The translations under genes were made by a program, and so were the position numbers. The notes beneath the pieces are model-generated. The model was given only the letters and a program-made list of their open reading frames with translations. It made no database searches and had not been told where the DNA came from. A stretch of 14,354 bases of DNA from an uncultured Clostridia bacterium (lineage in GTDB: Bacteria > Bacillota > Clostridia > Oscillospirales > Acutalibacteraceae): positions 1 to 14,354 of the forward strand of contig CALWVC010000011.1 in NCBI GenBank assembly GCA_944384865.1. The letters are read 5' to 3'. This document shows positions 7,645 to 14,354 of the stretch, one piece after another (the stretch's first letter is position 1; every line of letters starts with the position of its first letter).

Positions 7645-7667
7645 GATTTGAAAAGATTTGGCGATTG
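7645..7667. repeat. Direct repeats upstream of the operon promoter
   Basis: GATTTG occurs at 7645-7650 and again at 7655-7660, exactly 10 bases apart (one helical turn), with a partial third copy GATTG at 7663-7667. They lie just upstream of the -35 position, where an activator often binds. A regulator is not identified, and chance in AT-rich DNA is possible. Confidence 0.3.
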
Positions 7668-7684
7668 ATCAGGAAAATACATAA

Positions 7685-7718
7685 AAAAACAGAGCATGCC
7701 TGCACATGCTCTGTTTTT
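7685..7718 (-). terminator. Intrinsic terminator of the MacB-like transporter gene
   Basis: A 14-bp inverted repeat (7685-7698 with 7705-7718) around a 6-base loop. On the minus strand it ends in a run of about seven T. It lies 8 bases after the stop of the leftward transporter gene and separates that gene from the arylacetate operon promoter. Confidence 0.92.
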
Positions 7719-7725
7719 GAATTTT

Positions 7726-10086
7726 CTATTCGCTGCGCAGCGCCTCTACCGCATCTTTTTTGGCCGCCATCCGCGCCGGAATATGCCCGCCCAGCATCGT
7801 TAAAACAGTACTGATCACAACCAAAATCACCGCATGCAGCGGATTCAGCTGTGCAACATTCGAAACTTCCGTCAGATGATAAATCAACGCATTAATCGGG
7901 AAAGTGCACAGATAAGCGATGCCGATTCCCAACACCCCGGAAAACACGCCCAGCAGACAGGTTTCCGCATCAAACACCCGGGCAATATCTCGTTTTCGTG
8001 CGCCCAGCGCTTTTAAAATACCGATTTCTTTGGTGCGTTCCAATACCGACGTATAGGTAATGATGCAAATCATGATCAGGCTGACAAACAGAGAAATTGC
8101 GGCAAAGGCCACCAATACAATCGTAATCGCATCCATAATACCGCTGGTCATGTTGGTCAGGGCTGAAGCCAGATCTGTATAAATCACGGTGTCCTCATCA
8201 GATTTTCCTGCGTTCCAATCATCCAAATATTGCAACACCGCTTCTTTATCCTCAAAATTTTCCGGATAAACCATAATCATATATGGTGAGGCATTACCGC
8301 CCAGATATGCCAGCAGCTGTTCTTTGGTATCCGCGTCTAAAGGTTCTCTGGTTAAAATATTGTAGTCTGCTTCCTGCTGCGCACGGACAACCTCCGAGTC
8401 CGCAGCACGGTCAAGCACTATTTGAGAAAGACGGTCGCTATATGCGATACCCTCGCCCAACAAGCCAAAGGGCGCGTCTTCTTTTACACGAACAATGCCG
8501 CTGATACGCAGGGTCAAATCATCCCCATTGTCATACATGGCCTGTAAATCCTGATTCGGCATATAGGTTTCAAACTGCGTCTTTACATAATAATCGTCAT
8601 TGGATACCAGTTTAAACTCTGTCCCGATTAAATCTGTAAACTTATAGCTGTCAATGTTTTCAGTATCAAAGCCTATATTTTTTAAAATGGAAACGTCAAT
8701 CCGGTTTTTCTCATCGACCACCAACACCAGATCCGTTGCCTCTGTAGGATATGCACCGCTGAGGAGATCATAGTTATCCTGTAGATAGCTGGTCGTTTTA
8801 GAAGCGTCCAGATATTCCGGATAGGTTGATAACCCGATCCCCGCCATGCTGGTCATTGCCGCCATCGGATTGTTCTGGTTTTCATCCGCACCAAAAGTCA
8901 CCGTGATCGGATCACCCTCCTGATTTTTACCGATCAGATTCATATTGACTGTTCGGACATAGCCGATGCTTTTGCAGATTTCGGGATCAATATTTTCGAT
9001 ATAATCGATATATGCATCTGTAAGCTTATTTTGATGCACAATCGCCGACGAACTGGGATCATACAAATAAACCTCGTCCGACTGTACAAATGCACCATCA
9101 TTCGTCATCTGATCACGCATCTGGCTCTGCGCCTGCGCCATGCTTTCCTCATCGGTATTCATGGCAGTAGCTGAGATGGTAATCGGATATTCGCTTAAGG
9201 CGTCGCTTTGAAACTGATTGATCTGAATCTGGAAGCCGGAGGACAGGCTTAAAACCACTGCGATCCCGATAATACCGATACTGGAAGCAAAACAGGTTAA
9301 AAAGGTTCTCCACTTTTTAGTTTTGATATTGTTAAACGACAGTCCCAGCGCCGTCAGAAAATTCATACTGGTCTTTTTTAACGAAAACTGATCTTCCTTC
9401 GGCCGCTCCTGATGCGGATGGGTGTCAGAAACAATTCTGCCGTCCTGAAAGGAGATGGTCCGGTCGGCATACTGCTCGGCCAACTGCGGATTATGGGTAA
9501 CCATAATCACCAGCCGGTCCTTGGCGACTTCTTTAATCAAATCCATAATCTGAATACTGGTTGCCGAATCCAGCGCGCCAGTTGGCTCGTCACAAAGAAG
9601 AATTTCCGGATCATTGGCCAACGCCCTGGCGATCGCTACCCGCTGCATCTGTCCACCTGAAAGCTGATTCGGCTTTTTATGCAGATGCTCTTTTAATCCA
9701 ACCTGCTCCAGCATCTGCATCGCTTTTTCATGTTTTTTTCGTTTGGATACGCCGCTGAGCGTCATGCTCATCTCTACATTATCCACAATACTCAGATGTG
9801 GAATCCGGTTATATCTTTGAAACACAAACCCAATGGAATTGTTTCGATATGCGTCCCAATCCCGTTCTTTGAAATTTTTTGTATTTTTGCCTTTAATCGT
9901 CATCTCGCCGGAATCATACCGGTCCAAGCCGCCGATGATATTCAGACAGGTAGTTTTTCCCGAACCACTTGTCCCCAGAATCGCCACAAACTCTTTTTGC
10001 CGGAACGCAACGCTGATATGATCCAGCGCCTTGGTTTCAATATCCCCAACTTTGTATGTTTTACAGATATCTTTCAGTTCCAGCAT
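7726..10086 (-). CDS. MacB-like ABC transporter, fused ATPase and FtsX-type permease
   Basis: A single-chain ABC transporter of the type VII (MacB/FtsX) class, 786 residues from the ATG at 10086, acting in the cytoplasmic membrane as a likely dimer. The ATPase (about 1-225) has Walker A GTSGSGKTT (38-46), signature LSGGQ (142-146), Walker B ILLCDE (162-167) and the switch His198. After a linker, one membrane helix (about 263-284) precedes an external domain of about 370 residues, then three helices and the typical tail IPARMAAKKDAVEALRSE. This class does not move substrate through a pore but transmits force to an external domain, usually to expel peptides, antibiotics or lipids or to sense them. 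No adaptor, outer-membrane channel or two-component system is adjacent, so the substrate is unknown. AAAGGGG (10094-10100) fixes the start. The longer open frame to 10242 runs through the gene's own promoter. It is monocistronic, with promoter and terminator both visible. Confidence 0.93.
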   Translation of the reverse strand: MLELKDICKTYKVGDIETKALDHISVAFRQKEFVAILGTSGSGKTTCLNIIGGLDRYDSGEMTIKGKNTKNFKERDWDAYRNNSIGFVFQRYNRIPHLSIVDNVEMSMTLSGVSKRKKHEKAMQMLEQVGLKEHLHKKPNQLSGGQMQRVAIARALANDPEILLCDEPTGALDSATSIQIMDLIKEVAKDRLVIMVTHNPQLAEQYADRTISFQDGRIVSDTHPHQERPKEDQFSLKKTSMNFLTALGLSFNNIKTKKWRTFLTCFASSIGIIGIAVVLSLSSGFQIQINQFQSDALSEYPITISATAMNTDEESMAQAQSQMRDQMTNDGAFVQSDEVYLYDPSSSAIVHQNKLTDAYIDYIENIDPEICKSIGYVRTVNMNLIGKNQEGDPITVTFGADENQNNPMAAMTSMAGIGLSTYPEYLDASKTTSYLQDNYDLLSGAYPTEATDLVLVVDEKNRIDVSILKNIGFDTENIDSYKFTDLIGTEFKLVSNDDYYVKTQFETYMPNQDLQAMYDNGDDLTLRISGIVRVKEDAPFGLLGEGIAYSDRLSQIVLDRAADSEVVRAQQEADYNILTREPLDADTKEQLLAYLGGNASPYMIMVYPENFEDKEAVLQYLDDWNAGKSDEDTVIYTDLASALTNMTSGIMDAITIVLVAFAAISLFVSLIMICIITYTSVLERTKEIGILKALGARKRDIARVFDAETCLLGVFSGVLGIGIAYLCTFPINALIYHLTEVSNVAQLNPLHAVILVVISTVLTMLGGHIPARMAAKKDAVEALRSE

Positions 10087-10093
10087 ATGCCCG

Positions 10094-10100
10094 CCCCTTT
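10094..10100 (-). promoter_or_regulatory. Ribosome binding site of the MacB-like gene
   Basis: AAAGGGG on the minus strand, 7 bases before the ATG at 10086. It decides this start over in-frame codons up to 10242. Confidence 0.75.
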
Positions 10101-10120
10101 TTGTTTGTACAATTTTCCTA

Positions 10121-10149
10121 ATTATACAGGAATAAATTTGTGATTTCAA
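10121..10149 (-). promoter_or_regulatory. Promoter of the MacB-like transporter gene
   Basis: On the minus strand TTGAAA (10149-10144), a 17-base spacer, then a perfect TATAAT (10126-10121). The spacing and -10 are consensus. Transcription should begin near 10114, giving a leader of under 30 bases. Confidence 0.85.
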
Positions 10150-10198
10150 CCAACGGGCACCAGAATTTTCAGATTGTTCATATCCACTCATACATCTA

Positions 10199-10227
10199 TT
10201 GACCCGACATAAAAAACCATATATAAT
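10199..10227 (+). promoter_or_regulatory. Promoter of the TtcA-family gene
   Basis: TTGACC (10199-10204), a 17-base spacer, then perfect TATAAT (10222-10227). Expected start near 10234, about 26 bases before the ATG. It fires away from the transporter promoter; about 50 bases separate the two -35 boxes. Confidence 0.87.
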
Positions 10228-10231
10228 AAAA

Positions 10232-10248
10232 CCTGTCATCAAAACAGG
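10232..10248 (+). repeat. Short inverted repeat over the TtcA-family gene transcription start
   Basis: CCTGT (10232-10236) and ACAGG (10244-10248) flank 7 bases. The right arm overlaps the ribosome site AGGAGG (10246-10251). It could be an operator half-site pair, or a weak RNA hairpin if transcription starts early enough; it could equally be chance. Confidence 0.25.
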
Positions 10249-10259
10249 AGGCCAACCGA

Positions 10260-11111
10260 ATGGAACAACATCTTACCATTGAGCGAAGCATTATTAAAAA
10301 ATATCGTAAACAGATCTGGAATCGGTTTATACAGGGCATTCGAGATTATAAGCTCATCAATGCCGGCGACAAGATCGCAGTCTGCATCTCCGGCGGAAAA
10401 GATTCCATGCTGCTGGCCGCCTGTATGCAGCATCTGCAAAAATATTCTGATGTTCCGTTTGAAGCCAAATATCTGGTTATGGATCCCGGATACCGGCAAA
10501 AAAATCTGGATCAGATTGTGCACAACGCGCAGATCATGCAAATTCCGATTCAGATTTTCAATTCGCCGATTTTCGAGATTGTCTCTAAAAGCGGCGGTTC
10601 TCCCTGTTATTTATGCGCCCGGATGCGACGGGGCTATCTATATAAAGAAGCCATGCAGCACGGCTGCAATAAAATTGCATTAGGTCATCATTTCAACGAT
10701 GTTGTGGAAACGATTTTAATGAGTATGCTCTATGGGTCGGAATTCAAAACCATGATGCCGAAACTCCACAGCACCCATTATGCCGGTATGGAGCTGATCC
10801 GACCTTTATATATGGTCCGGGAAGCTGATATTATCGCCTGGGCGCGGTATAACGATCTGTCCTTTATTCAGTGCGCCTGCCGGTTCACCGAACAAAACGC
10901 ACAGGCAGCCGATCAGATCGGTTCATCCAAACGGCAGGAAATCAAACAACTGATTGCACAACTGAAAAAAAGCAACCCAGATATTGATCTGCATATTTTC
11001 CGCAGCACCCACAGCGTCAATTTAGCGACGGTCATCGGCTACAAATGGCATGAAAAAGACAAGATCATCAGCTTTCTGGATCATTATGATGATGAAGATC
11101 AGCGTCATTAA
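10260..11111 (+). CDS. TtcA-family PP-loop ATPase (tRNA 2-thiocytidine biosynthesis-like)
   Basis: A cytoplasmic adenylating enzyme of the TtcA/TilS/TtuA superfamily, 283 residues, the size of TtcA. The ATP pyrophosphatase loop is SGGKDS (44-49). Cys116 and Cys119 form a CxxC followed by ARMRRG, and Cys205 and Cys207 lie in a late CAC motif. In E. coli TtcA two cysteines of a CxxC and one late cysteine bind a [4Fe-4S] cluster that carries sulfur for thiolation of cytidine 32 in tRNA; the pattern here matches that arrangement. ALGHHFNDVVETI (140-152) is the second family motif. The start is well supported by AGGAGG 8 bases upstream and a consensus promoter. Bacillota proteins of this family have mostly not been tested, so the exact target (C32 or another base) is inferred. 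Its stop overlaps the convergent ComEA-type gene by 4 bases. Confidence 0.88.
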   Translation: MEQHLTIERSIIKKYRKQIWNRFIQGIRDYKLINAGDKIAVCISGGKDSMLLAACMQHLQKYSDVPFEAKYLVMDPGYRQKNLDQIVHNAQIMQIPIQIFNSPIFEIVSKSGGSPCYLCARMRRGYLYKEAMQHGCNKIALGHHFNDVVETILMSMLYGSEFKTMMPKLHSTHYAGMELIRPLYMVREADIIAWARYNDLSFIQCACRFTEQNAQAADQIGSSKRQEIKQLIAQLKKSNPDIDLHIFRSTHSVNLATVIGYKWHEKDKIISFLDHYDDEDQRH

Positions 11112-11587
11112 AACGTAATATCGTCTATAATCGCCGCCAGTTTCTTTTCTCCGATGCCCTTGACTTCCAGCAAATCCTCCGGCTTTTCAAACGGGCCGTT
11201 GGCCTGCCGGTAATCGATAATCCACTGCGCAAGCACCTCGCCGATACCGTCAAGCGTATCCAGCTCTTCTACAGTCGCCGTATTCACGTTTACCTTACCT
11301 GAAAACTGCGATGTTTTCTGCGTCTGCCGGCGGGATGTTTGAACTGTTTGCGCTTGTCGATCGACTGTCATTGTCGATTGCGGCGCTGCCGATGCAGATT
11401 CTGTTGGAATCGTCTCCACATACGGCGCTACTGAACCCTGTTCAATCTGCGTAACCGTCGTATCCGCATATGCAACAGCCGGAGATGTCAGCGGCGGAGA
11501 TGAGAGCGCAATATATATTATGATTCCAGCGGCCAGCACCAGTGCCAAACCAATCAGGCAATATTCACCGAGATGTTCTTTTTTCAC
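11108..11587 (-). CDS. ComEA-type helix-hairpin-helix protein with N-terminal membrane anchor
   Basis: A 159-residue protein with one N-terminal hydrophobic helix (about 10-28), a linker of roughly 70 residues rich in Ser, Thr, Gln and Ala, and a C-terminal pair of helix-hairpin-helix motifs (98-159; GIG at 114-116 and 144-146, with VNVNTAT at 99-105). The HhH pair is the DNA-binding part of ComEA, which captures incoming DNA outside the membrane during transformation; the topology here (anchor in, HhH out) suits that. The SLBB-like domain usual between anchor and HhH in Bacillus-type ComEA is missing, and no comEC or comEB is adjacent, so competence is only the likeliest role. The start is a GTG at 11587, because an in-frame TGA lies three codons upstream; the ribosome site is weak (GGGATG about 10 bases away). 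The stop overlaps the convergent TtcA-family gene. Confidence 0.85.
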   Translation of the reverse strand: MKKEHLGEYCLIGLALVLAAGIIIYIALSSPPLTSPAVAYADTTVTQIEQGSVAPYVETIPTESASAAPQSTMTVDRQAQTVQTSRRQTQKTSQFSGKVNVNTATVEELDTLDGIGEVLAQWIIDYRQANGPFEKPEDLLEVKGIGEKKLAAIIDDITF

Positions 11588-11623
11588 GACCGGTCACATC
11601 CCATTCAGCACAATATGGGAATT

Positions 11624-11652
11624 ATAATACCAGATTGTAAGAGAAATGTCAA
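11624..11652 (-). promoter_or_regulatory. Promoter of the ComEA-type gene
   Basis: On the minus strand a perfect TTGACA (11652-11647), a 17-base spacer and TATTAT (11629-11624). An overlapping TATAAT (11626-11621) has a 20-base spacer and is less likely. The leader would be about 30 bases. Confidence 0.75.
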
Positions 11653-11748
11653 AGTTTCTTTTGTGAATAAAACCCGCGGTTGTTATCATAATTTGCGCCG
11701 TATATTCCAGTAACCATACATAAAACTCAAGTATAAAAAACATTGACC

Positions 11749-11789
11749 TATATAAAAAGCGGTCAAAAAGTTTGACCGCTTTTTATATA
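11749..11789. terminator. Terminator of the two-permease ABC operon
   Basis: A perfect 19-bp inverted repeat (11749-11767 with 11771-11789) with a 3-base loop. The lower stem holds a five-T run on either strand. It lies 48 bases after the ATPase stop and upstream of the ComEA-type promoter, so it insulates the two leftward units. Confidence 0.88.
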
Positions 11790-11836
11790 AGATTTTTTAT
11801 GACTATACTCCTCGCGTTTTTATGTTTGCCGGTAAA

Positions 11837-12514
11837 TCAAATTACTTCCCGTATTAATCCGTCCTCAATGTAAAGACGCCGCCCACATCTTTCTGCAACA
11901 CTGTCATCATGGGTAACAATGATAACAGTCTTACCGGACTGTGTCATCTTTACCAGCATTTCTACGACCTGCTCGCCGGTCGCCTTGTCCAACGAACCAG
12001 TAGGTTCGTCGGCAAGTATCAGTTCCGGATCTGTTACGATTGCTCTTGCAATGGCCACTCTCTGACGCTCGCCGCCGGATAATTTCTTAATCTTTTTTCC
12101 ATAGAGCTTTTCAATGCCTGTAGATTTCGCCGCCTCCATAGCAAGCTTGTCGGCCTTACTTTTAGACATATTTCCAAGCAGTAGAGGAAGCGCAATATTA
12201 TCGCTGACATAGCGATCGTTTAAAAGACCAAAATTTTGAAGTACAAAGCCGATTTTTTTATTGCGTATATCTGCTATATGACGATTATTGGAAAACTGTA
12301 CCTTTTCGCCGTCGAGATAATATTCACCTTCCGTCAGTGCGTCGAGACACCCCAATATGTTTAGCAGTGTCGATTTACCAGAACCGGAAACACCCTGAAT
12401 GGCGATGCTTTCACCCGCCTCTACTTTCAGGTTTATTCCTCTTAGCGCGTGCACAGGCTTTTCACTGCCTGTATAATAGGTTTTGATCACGTTTTTTAGC
12501 TCTATGATGCTCAA
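11837..12514 (-). CDS. ABC transporter ATP-binding protein, MacB/LolD type
   Basis: The energy subunit of a type VII ABC exporter, 225 residues, serving the two permeases encoded just upstream. It shows Walker A GVSGSGKST (41-49), Q-loop in GFVLQNFGLL (89-98), signature LSGGE (145-149), Walker B LILADE (165-170), the PTGSLD D-loop (171-176) and switch His202. The start is a TTG at 12514 that overlaps the permease stop as TTGA, with AAAGGAG 8 bases upstream, so translation is coupled to the permease. A longer open frame to 12631 would run inside the permease gene and adds no conserved sequence. The class includes lipoprotein-release, macrolide and bacteriocin exporters; the FGLL...DNIALPLL region reminds me of ATPases from bacteriocin-associated exporters, but no bacteriocin gene is visible. 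It is the last gene, with a terminator 48 bases downstream. Confidence 0.95.
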   Translation of the reverse strand: MSIIELKNVIKTYYTGSEKPVHALRGINLKVEAGESIAIQGVSGSGKSTLLNILGCLDALTEGEYYLDGEKVQFSNNRHIADIRNKKIGFVLQNFGLLNDRYVSDNIALPLLLGNMSKSKADKLAMEAAKSTGIEKLYGKKIKKLSGGERQRVAIARAIVTDPELILADEPTGSLDKATGEQVVEMLVKMTQSGKTVIIVTHDDSVAERCGRRLYIEDGLIREVI

Positions 12515-13806
12515 TCTTCCCACTCCTTTACACTGTCTGCAGGCTTCATTCTTTGAAGATTTATAACATACCACAATGATGAAATGATGTAAATTGCCGC
12601 AATAACGCCAATGGCAATTATAAAATCCCACAAATTTAATACATTTGTTTCAGTAGAACGGAATAAAAAGTAGCTCAGCACGCCTGACAGAACAGCCGGT
12701 ATCGTGATGATCAATACGTTACGCAATATATCAGTCTTTATACAGTTGCCCCAAGTCGCGCCACATATATAGTAAATACCAAAGTCTCTTTTTTGTGAAA
12801 TCTGATTCATGCCATTTATTCCGCCTATCGCCGCTGCGGCGACAATGATCAGTATAATTAGATTGATAATCGGTTTCGCTGTTTTCTGTTTCAGCATATA
12901 CACGGAATCGTCTATTACATTTCCAAGGGGAGCACAAAAACCTGTCGGACTAAGCTGATTTATAACTCGTTCTACAGCTCCACTTGATTCAGAAACTTCT
13001 ATCAGAAAGGTTGAAATCATAAAATCGTAACCATCTACCGGAAAATTGGCGTTTTCATCTCGCAGCAGAATCATATCGCAATTAAATGCGTTTGTAACAA
13101 GCATGTCAGCTGTAAAAAAGCTGCCACCGGCGCCTATTTCCGTATGGTAATTGCTTTTATTTAGAAAACCCGCCACTTGTACTGTAAGAAACGCTTCGCA
13201 GGCGTCGTACTCATCTCTTGCCCATTGATCAGCCCATTGCAATCGAACTCTGAAAGTATCGCCAACATTGAAACGATCCATATACTGACTATGAAGAATG
13301 ACAGGTATACAGCCTTCATCCGTCGCATATGTTGTGAACTGATAACCTTTTTCTAAAGTCAAAGGAAATTTTTCCGCAATCAGACGGTCATAAACAAGTG
13401 CATTGTTTCCAGGAAAATATGGATCCTCCGGATCGGAACCAGTCTTGTCTGGAAATTGCTCTAAACCTTTATCTTTAACGCTTTCTTTTAAGATTGACGT
13501 ACGTATCCACCCTGTTCGCCCAATTCGACTGATGTCCGAACTGTTGTAAGCGTAATTCTCAAACGCAAGAATCGCTGCTTTTAGTTCTGCATCTGATCTT
13601 TGTATTTTATTATATCCGTAGTTAACAAGTCGGCTCGATTCGACATGCTCTAACGTTTTTATTGGGATATTATAATATCTTATGGTAGACAGCACATAAA
13701 TCAGCAGAAGAACTACAATAAATATTTCAATACAAGCGAGAAGATATCCAAGCGCATTCTTTCGAAACTGAAACATGGATATGAACAAAAGATTTGAAAA
13801 TTTCAT
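12511..13806 (-). CDS. FtsX-type ABC transporter permease, complete
   Basis: A 431-residue membrane protein with the MacB/FtsX plan: one N-terminal helix (about 18-41), an external domain of about 265 residues (45-308), then three helices (about 311-333, 361-383, 393-414) and a short cytoplasmic tail. The loop after the second helix, KRDFGIYYICGATWG (339-353), is the coupling segment that touches the ATPase in this family, and NLQRMKPADSVKEWE stands where relatives have the PARxAxxxPxxALR tail. The external domain is not one I recognise. The ATG at 13806 overlaps the upstream permease stop as ATGA, with AAGGAGGG (13813-13820) 6 bases away. The stop overlaps the ATPase TTG. The overlaps point to a fixed subunit ratio and one complex made with the partial permease upstream. 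Substrate unknown. Confidence 0.88.
   Translation of the reverse strand: MKFSNLLFISMFQFRKNALGYLLACIEIFIVVLLLIYVLSTIRYYNIPIKTLEHVESSRLVNYGYNKIQRSDAELKAAILAFENYAYNSSDISRIGRTGWIRTSILKESVKDKGLEQFPDKTGSDPEDPYFPGNNALVYDRLIAEKFPLTLEKGYQFTTYATDEGCIPVILHSQYMDRFNVGDTFRVRLQWADQWARDEYDACEAFLTVQVAGFLNKSNYHTEIGAGGSFFTADMLVTNAFNCDMILLRDENANFPVDGYDFMISTFLIEVSESSGAVERVINQLSPTGFCAPLGNVIDDSVYMLKQKTAKPIINLIILIIVAAAAIGGINGMNQISQKRDFGIYYICGATWGNCIKTDILRNVLIITIPAVLSGVLSYFLFRSTETNVLNLWDFIIAIGVIAAIYIISSLWYVINLQRMKPADSVKEWED
12523..12529 (-). promoter_or_regulatory. Ribosome binding site for the TTG start of the ATPase
   Basis: AAAGGAG on the minus strand, inside the end of the permease gene and 8 bases before the TTG at 12514. 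It is the main reason for calling that rare start codon. Confidence 0.8.
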
Positions 13807-14354
13807 TTTCGACCCTCCTTCATATCGACGGGCGAAAGTTTTACTGCTCTGATGATACTCAGGAGCGAAGCAAGCAGACTTATAGCCAATGACACAACGT
13901 AAAGCATCAAAAGCTCTGCAAAATTTGGCTCTCGCAATAGCTCTGTAGGGTTACCCAAAGTATATATGAGATAAAAGACCGCTGTTCCTATAGCAAAACC
14001 TATCGCTGTTAAGATTGCTACTTCAAGAATGAGATAAATTACGAAGATAGAAAGTCTGACGCCACATATCTTATAAATCGCATGTGTTTTGCGAATATGC
14101 ACCAACCAGAAACGGTACAAAGAGAATATACAGACAAATGAAAACAAAATGATAAGTATTGGTAAAGTTAGCGACTGCAAAAATGACCGTACTACATCAG
14201 TTTTATAATTTCCCACACTCGGCGGAAAAAAATTTAAGTTTTCGTCAAGCTGTCTAAGCTCAGCCTCTATTACGTCCAGTTGTTCCTCATTCGGCGTATC
14301 TTTCAGCGTAAATGTTAGTGCAGATATTCCTTTATTAGCGATTAGAAAACTATC
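13803..14354 (-). CDS. FtsX-type ABC transporter permease, 5' end beyond the window
   Basis: The C-terminal 183 residues of a second permease; the open frame continues without a stop to the window edge, so a GTG at 14216 is internal and not the start. The visible part begins in the external domain (a charged, probably helical stretch, EEQLDVIEAELRQLDENL), then has three helices (about 62-85, 102-130, 146-168). The coupling loop RKTHAIYKICGVRLS (88-102) and the tail IRAVKLSPVDMKEGR (168-182) are typical of FtsX-type permeases. It differs from the next permease except in architecture and the YxICG loop, which suggests the transporter is a heterodimer. The stop overlaps the next start (ATGA). 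Promoter, N-terminus and any earlier operon genes are off the window. Confidence 0.88.
   Translation of the reverse strand, partial: DSFLIANKGISALTFTLKDTPNEEQLDVIEAELRQLDENLNFFPPSVGNYKTDVVRSFLQSLTLPILIILFSFVCIFSLYRFWLVHIRKTHAIYKICGVRLSIFVIYLILEVAILTAIGFAIGTAVFYLIYTLGNPTELLREPNFAELLMLYVVSLAISLLASLLSIIRAVKLSPVDMKEGRK

Noticed and set aside
9730..10143. 137-codon plus-strand frame opposite the MacB-like ATPase
   Set aside because: It lies antisense to the conserved Walker A region and has no promoter or ribosome site of its own.
10087..10242. 52-residue N-terminal extension of the MacB-like protein
   Set aside because: It runs through a consensus promoter of the same gene and has no ribosome site. 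The ATPase domain begins right at the ATG at 10086, behind AAAGGGG.
11588..11836. Possible small RNA or peptide gene in the 249-base gap before the ABC operon end
   Set aside because: The gap is accounted for by the ComEA-type promoter and a terminator hairpin. No open frame with a ribosome site and no further structure was seen.
12515..12631. 39-residue extension of the ATPase inside the permease gene
   Set aside because: It is the other-frame reading of the permease C-terminus. The family N-terminus and ribosome site fit the TTG at 12514.

Overview
The window looks like part of a chromosome of an anaerobic Bacillota bacterium (Clostridia or Negativicutes; I cannot resolve it further). The grounds are ferredoxin-dependent indolepyruvate oxidoreductase genes, consensus sigma-A-type promoters, strong AGGAGG-type ribosome sites, and FtsX-type permeases with the 'YKICG' style loop common in Firmicutes. 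No rRNA, tRNA, CRISPR array, transposase or phage gene was seen.

Layout. (1) 94-1920 (+): glmS, the glucosamine-6-phosphate synthase that opens amino-sugar and peptidoglycan synthesis. It ends at a bidirectional terminator (1958-1998). (2) 7578-2064 (-): a five-gene operon in the order paaK-type ligase, iorA, iorB, second paaK-type ligase, tandem-ACT protein. It has its own extended -10 promoter (about 7605) and shares the 1958-1998 terminator. Together these genes interconvert arylacetates, arylacetyl-CoAs and arylpyruvates (phenylalanine, tyrosine and tryptophan carbon skeletons), with ferredoxin as electron carrier. The direction is not decided by sequence: it could be fermentation of aromatic amino acids, or salvage of arylacetates by reductive carboxylation. 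(3) 10086-7726 (-): a single-chain MacB-like ABC transporter (ATPase fused to FtsX-type permease) with its own promoter and terminator. (4) 10260-11111 (+): a TtcA-family PP-loop tRNA-thiolation-type protein, divergent from the transporter. (5) 11587-11108 (-): a membrane-anchored ComEA-type helix-hairpin-helix protein whose end overlaps the TtcA-family gene by 4 bases. (6) 14354-11837 (-): a translationally coupled operon of two different FtsX-type permeases (the first cut by the window edge) and a MacB/LolD-type ATPase, ending at a strong hairpin. This stretch looks more AT-rich than the rest.

Several genes have longer open frames than the real protein. Starts were set by ribosome sites and family alignment: glmS at 94, iorA at 6251, the MacB-like protein at 10086, and the ATPase at a TTG at 12514. 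I see no clear new defence or mobile system. The most interesting unit is the arylacetate/arylpyruvate operon with its two non-identical ligases, followed by the uncharacterised two-permease ABC exporter.
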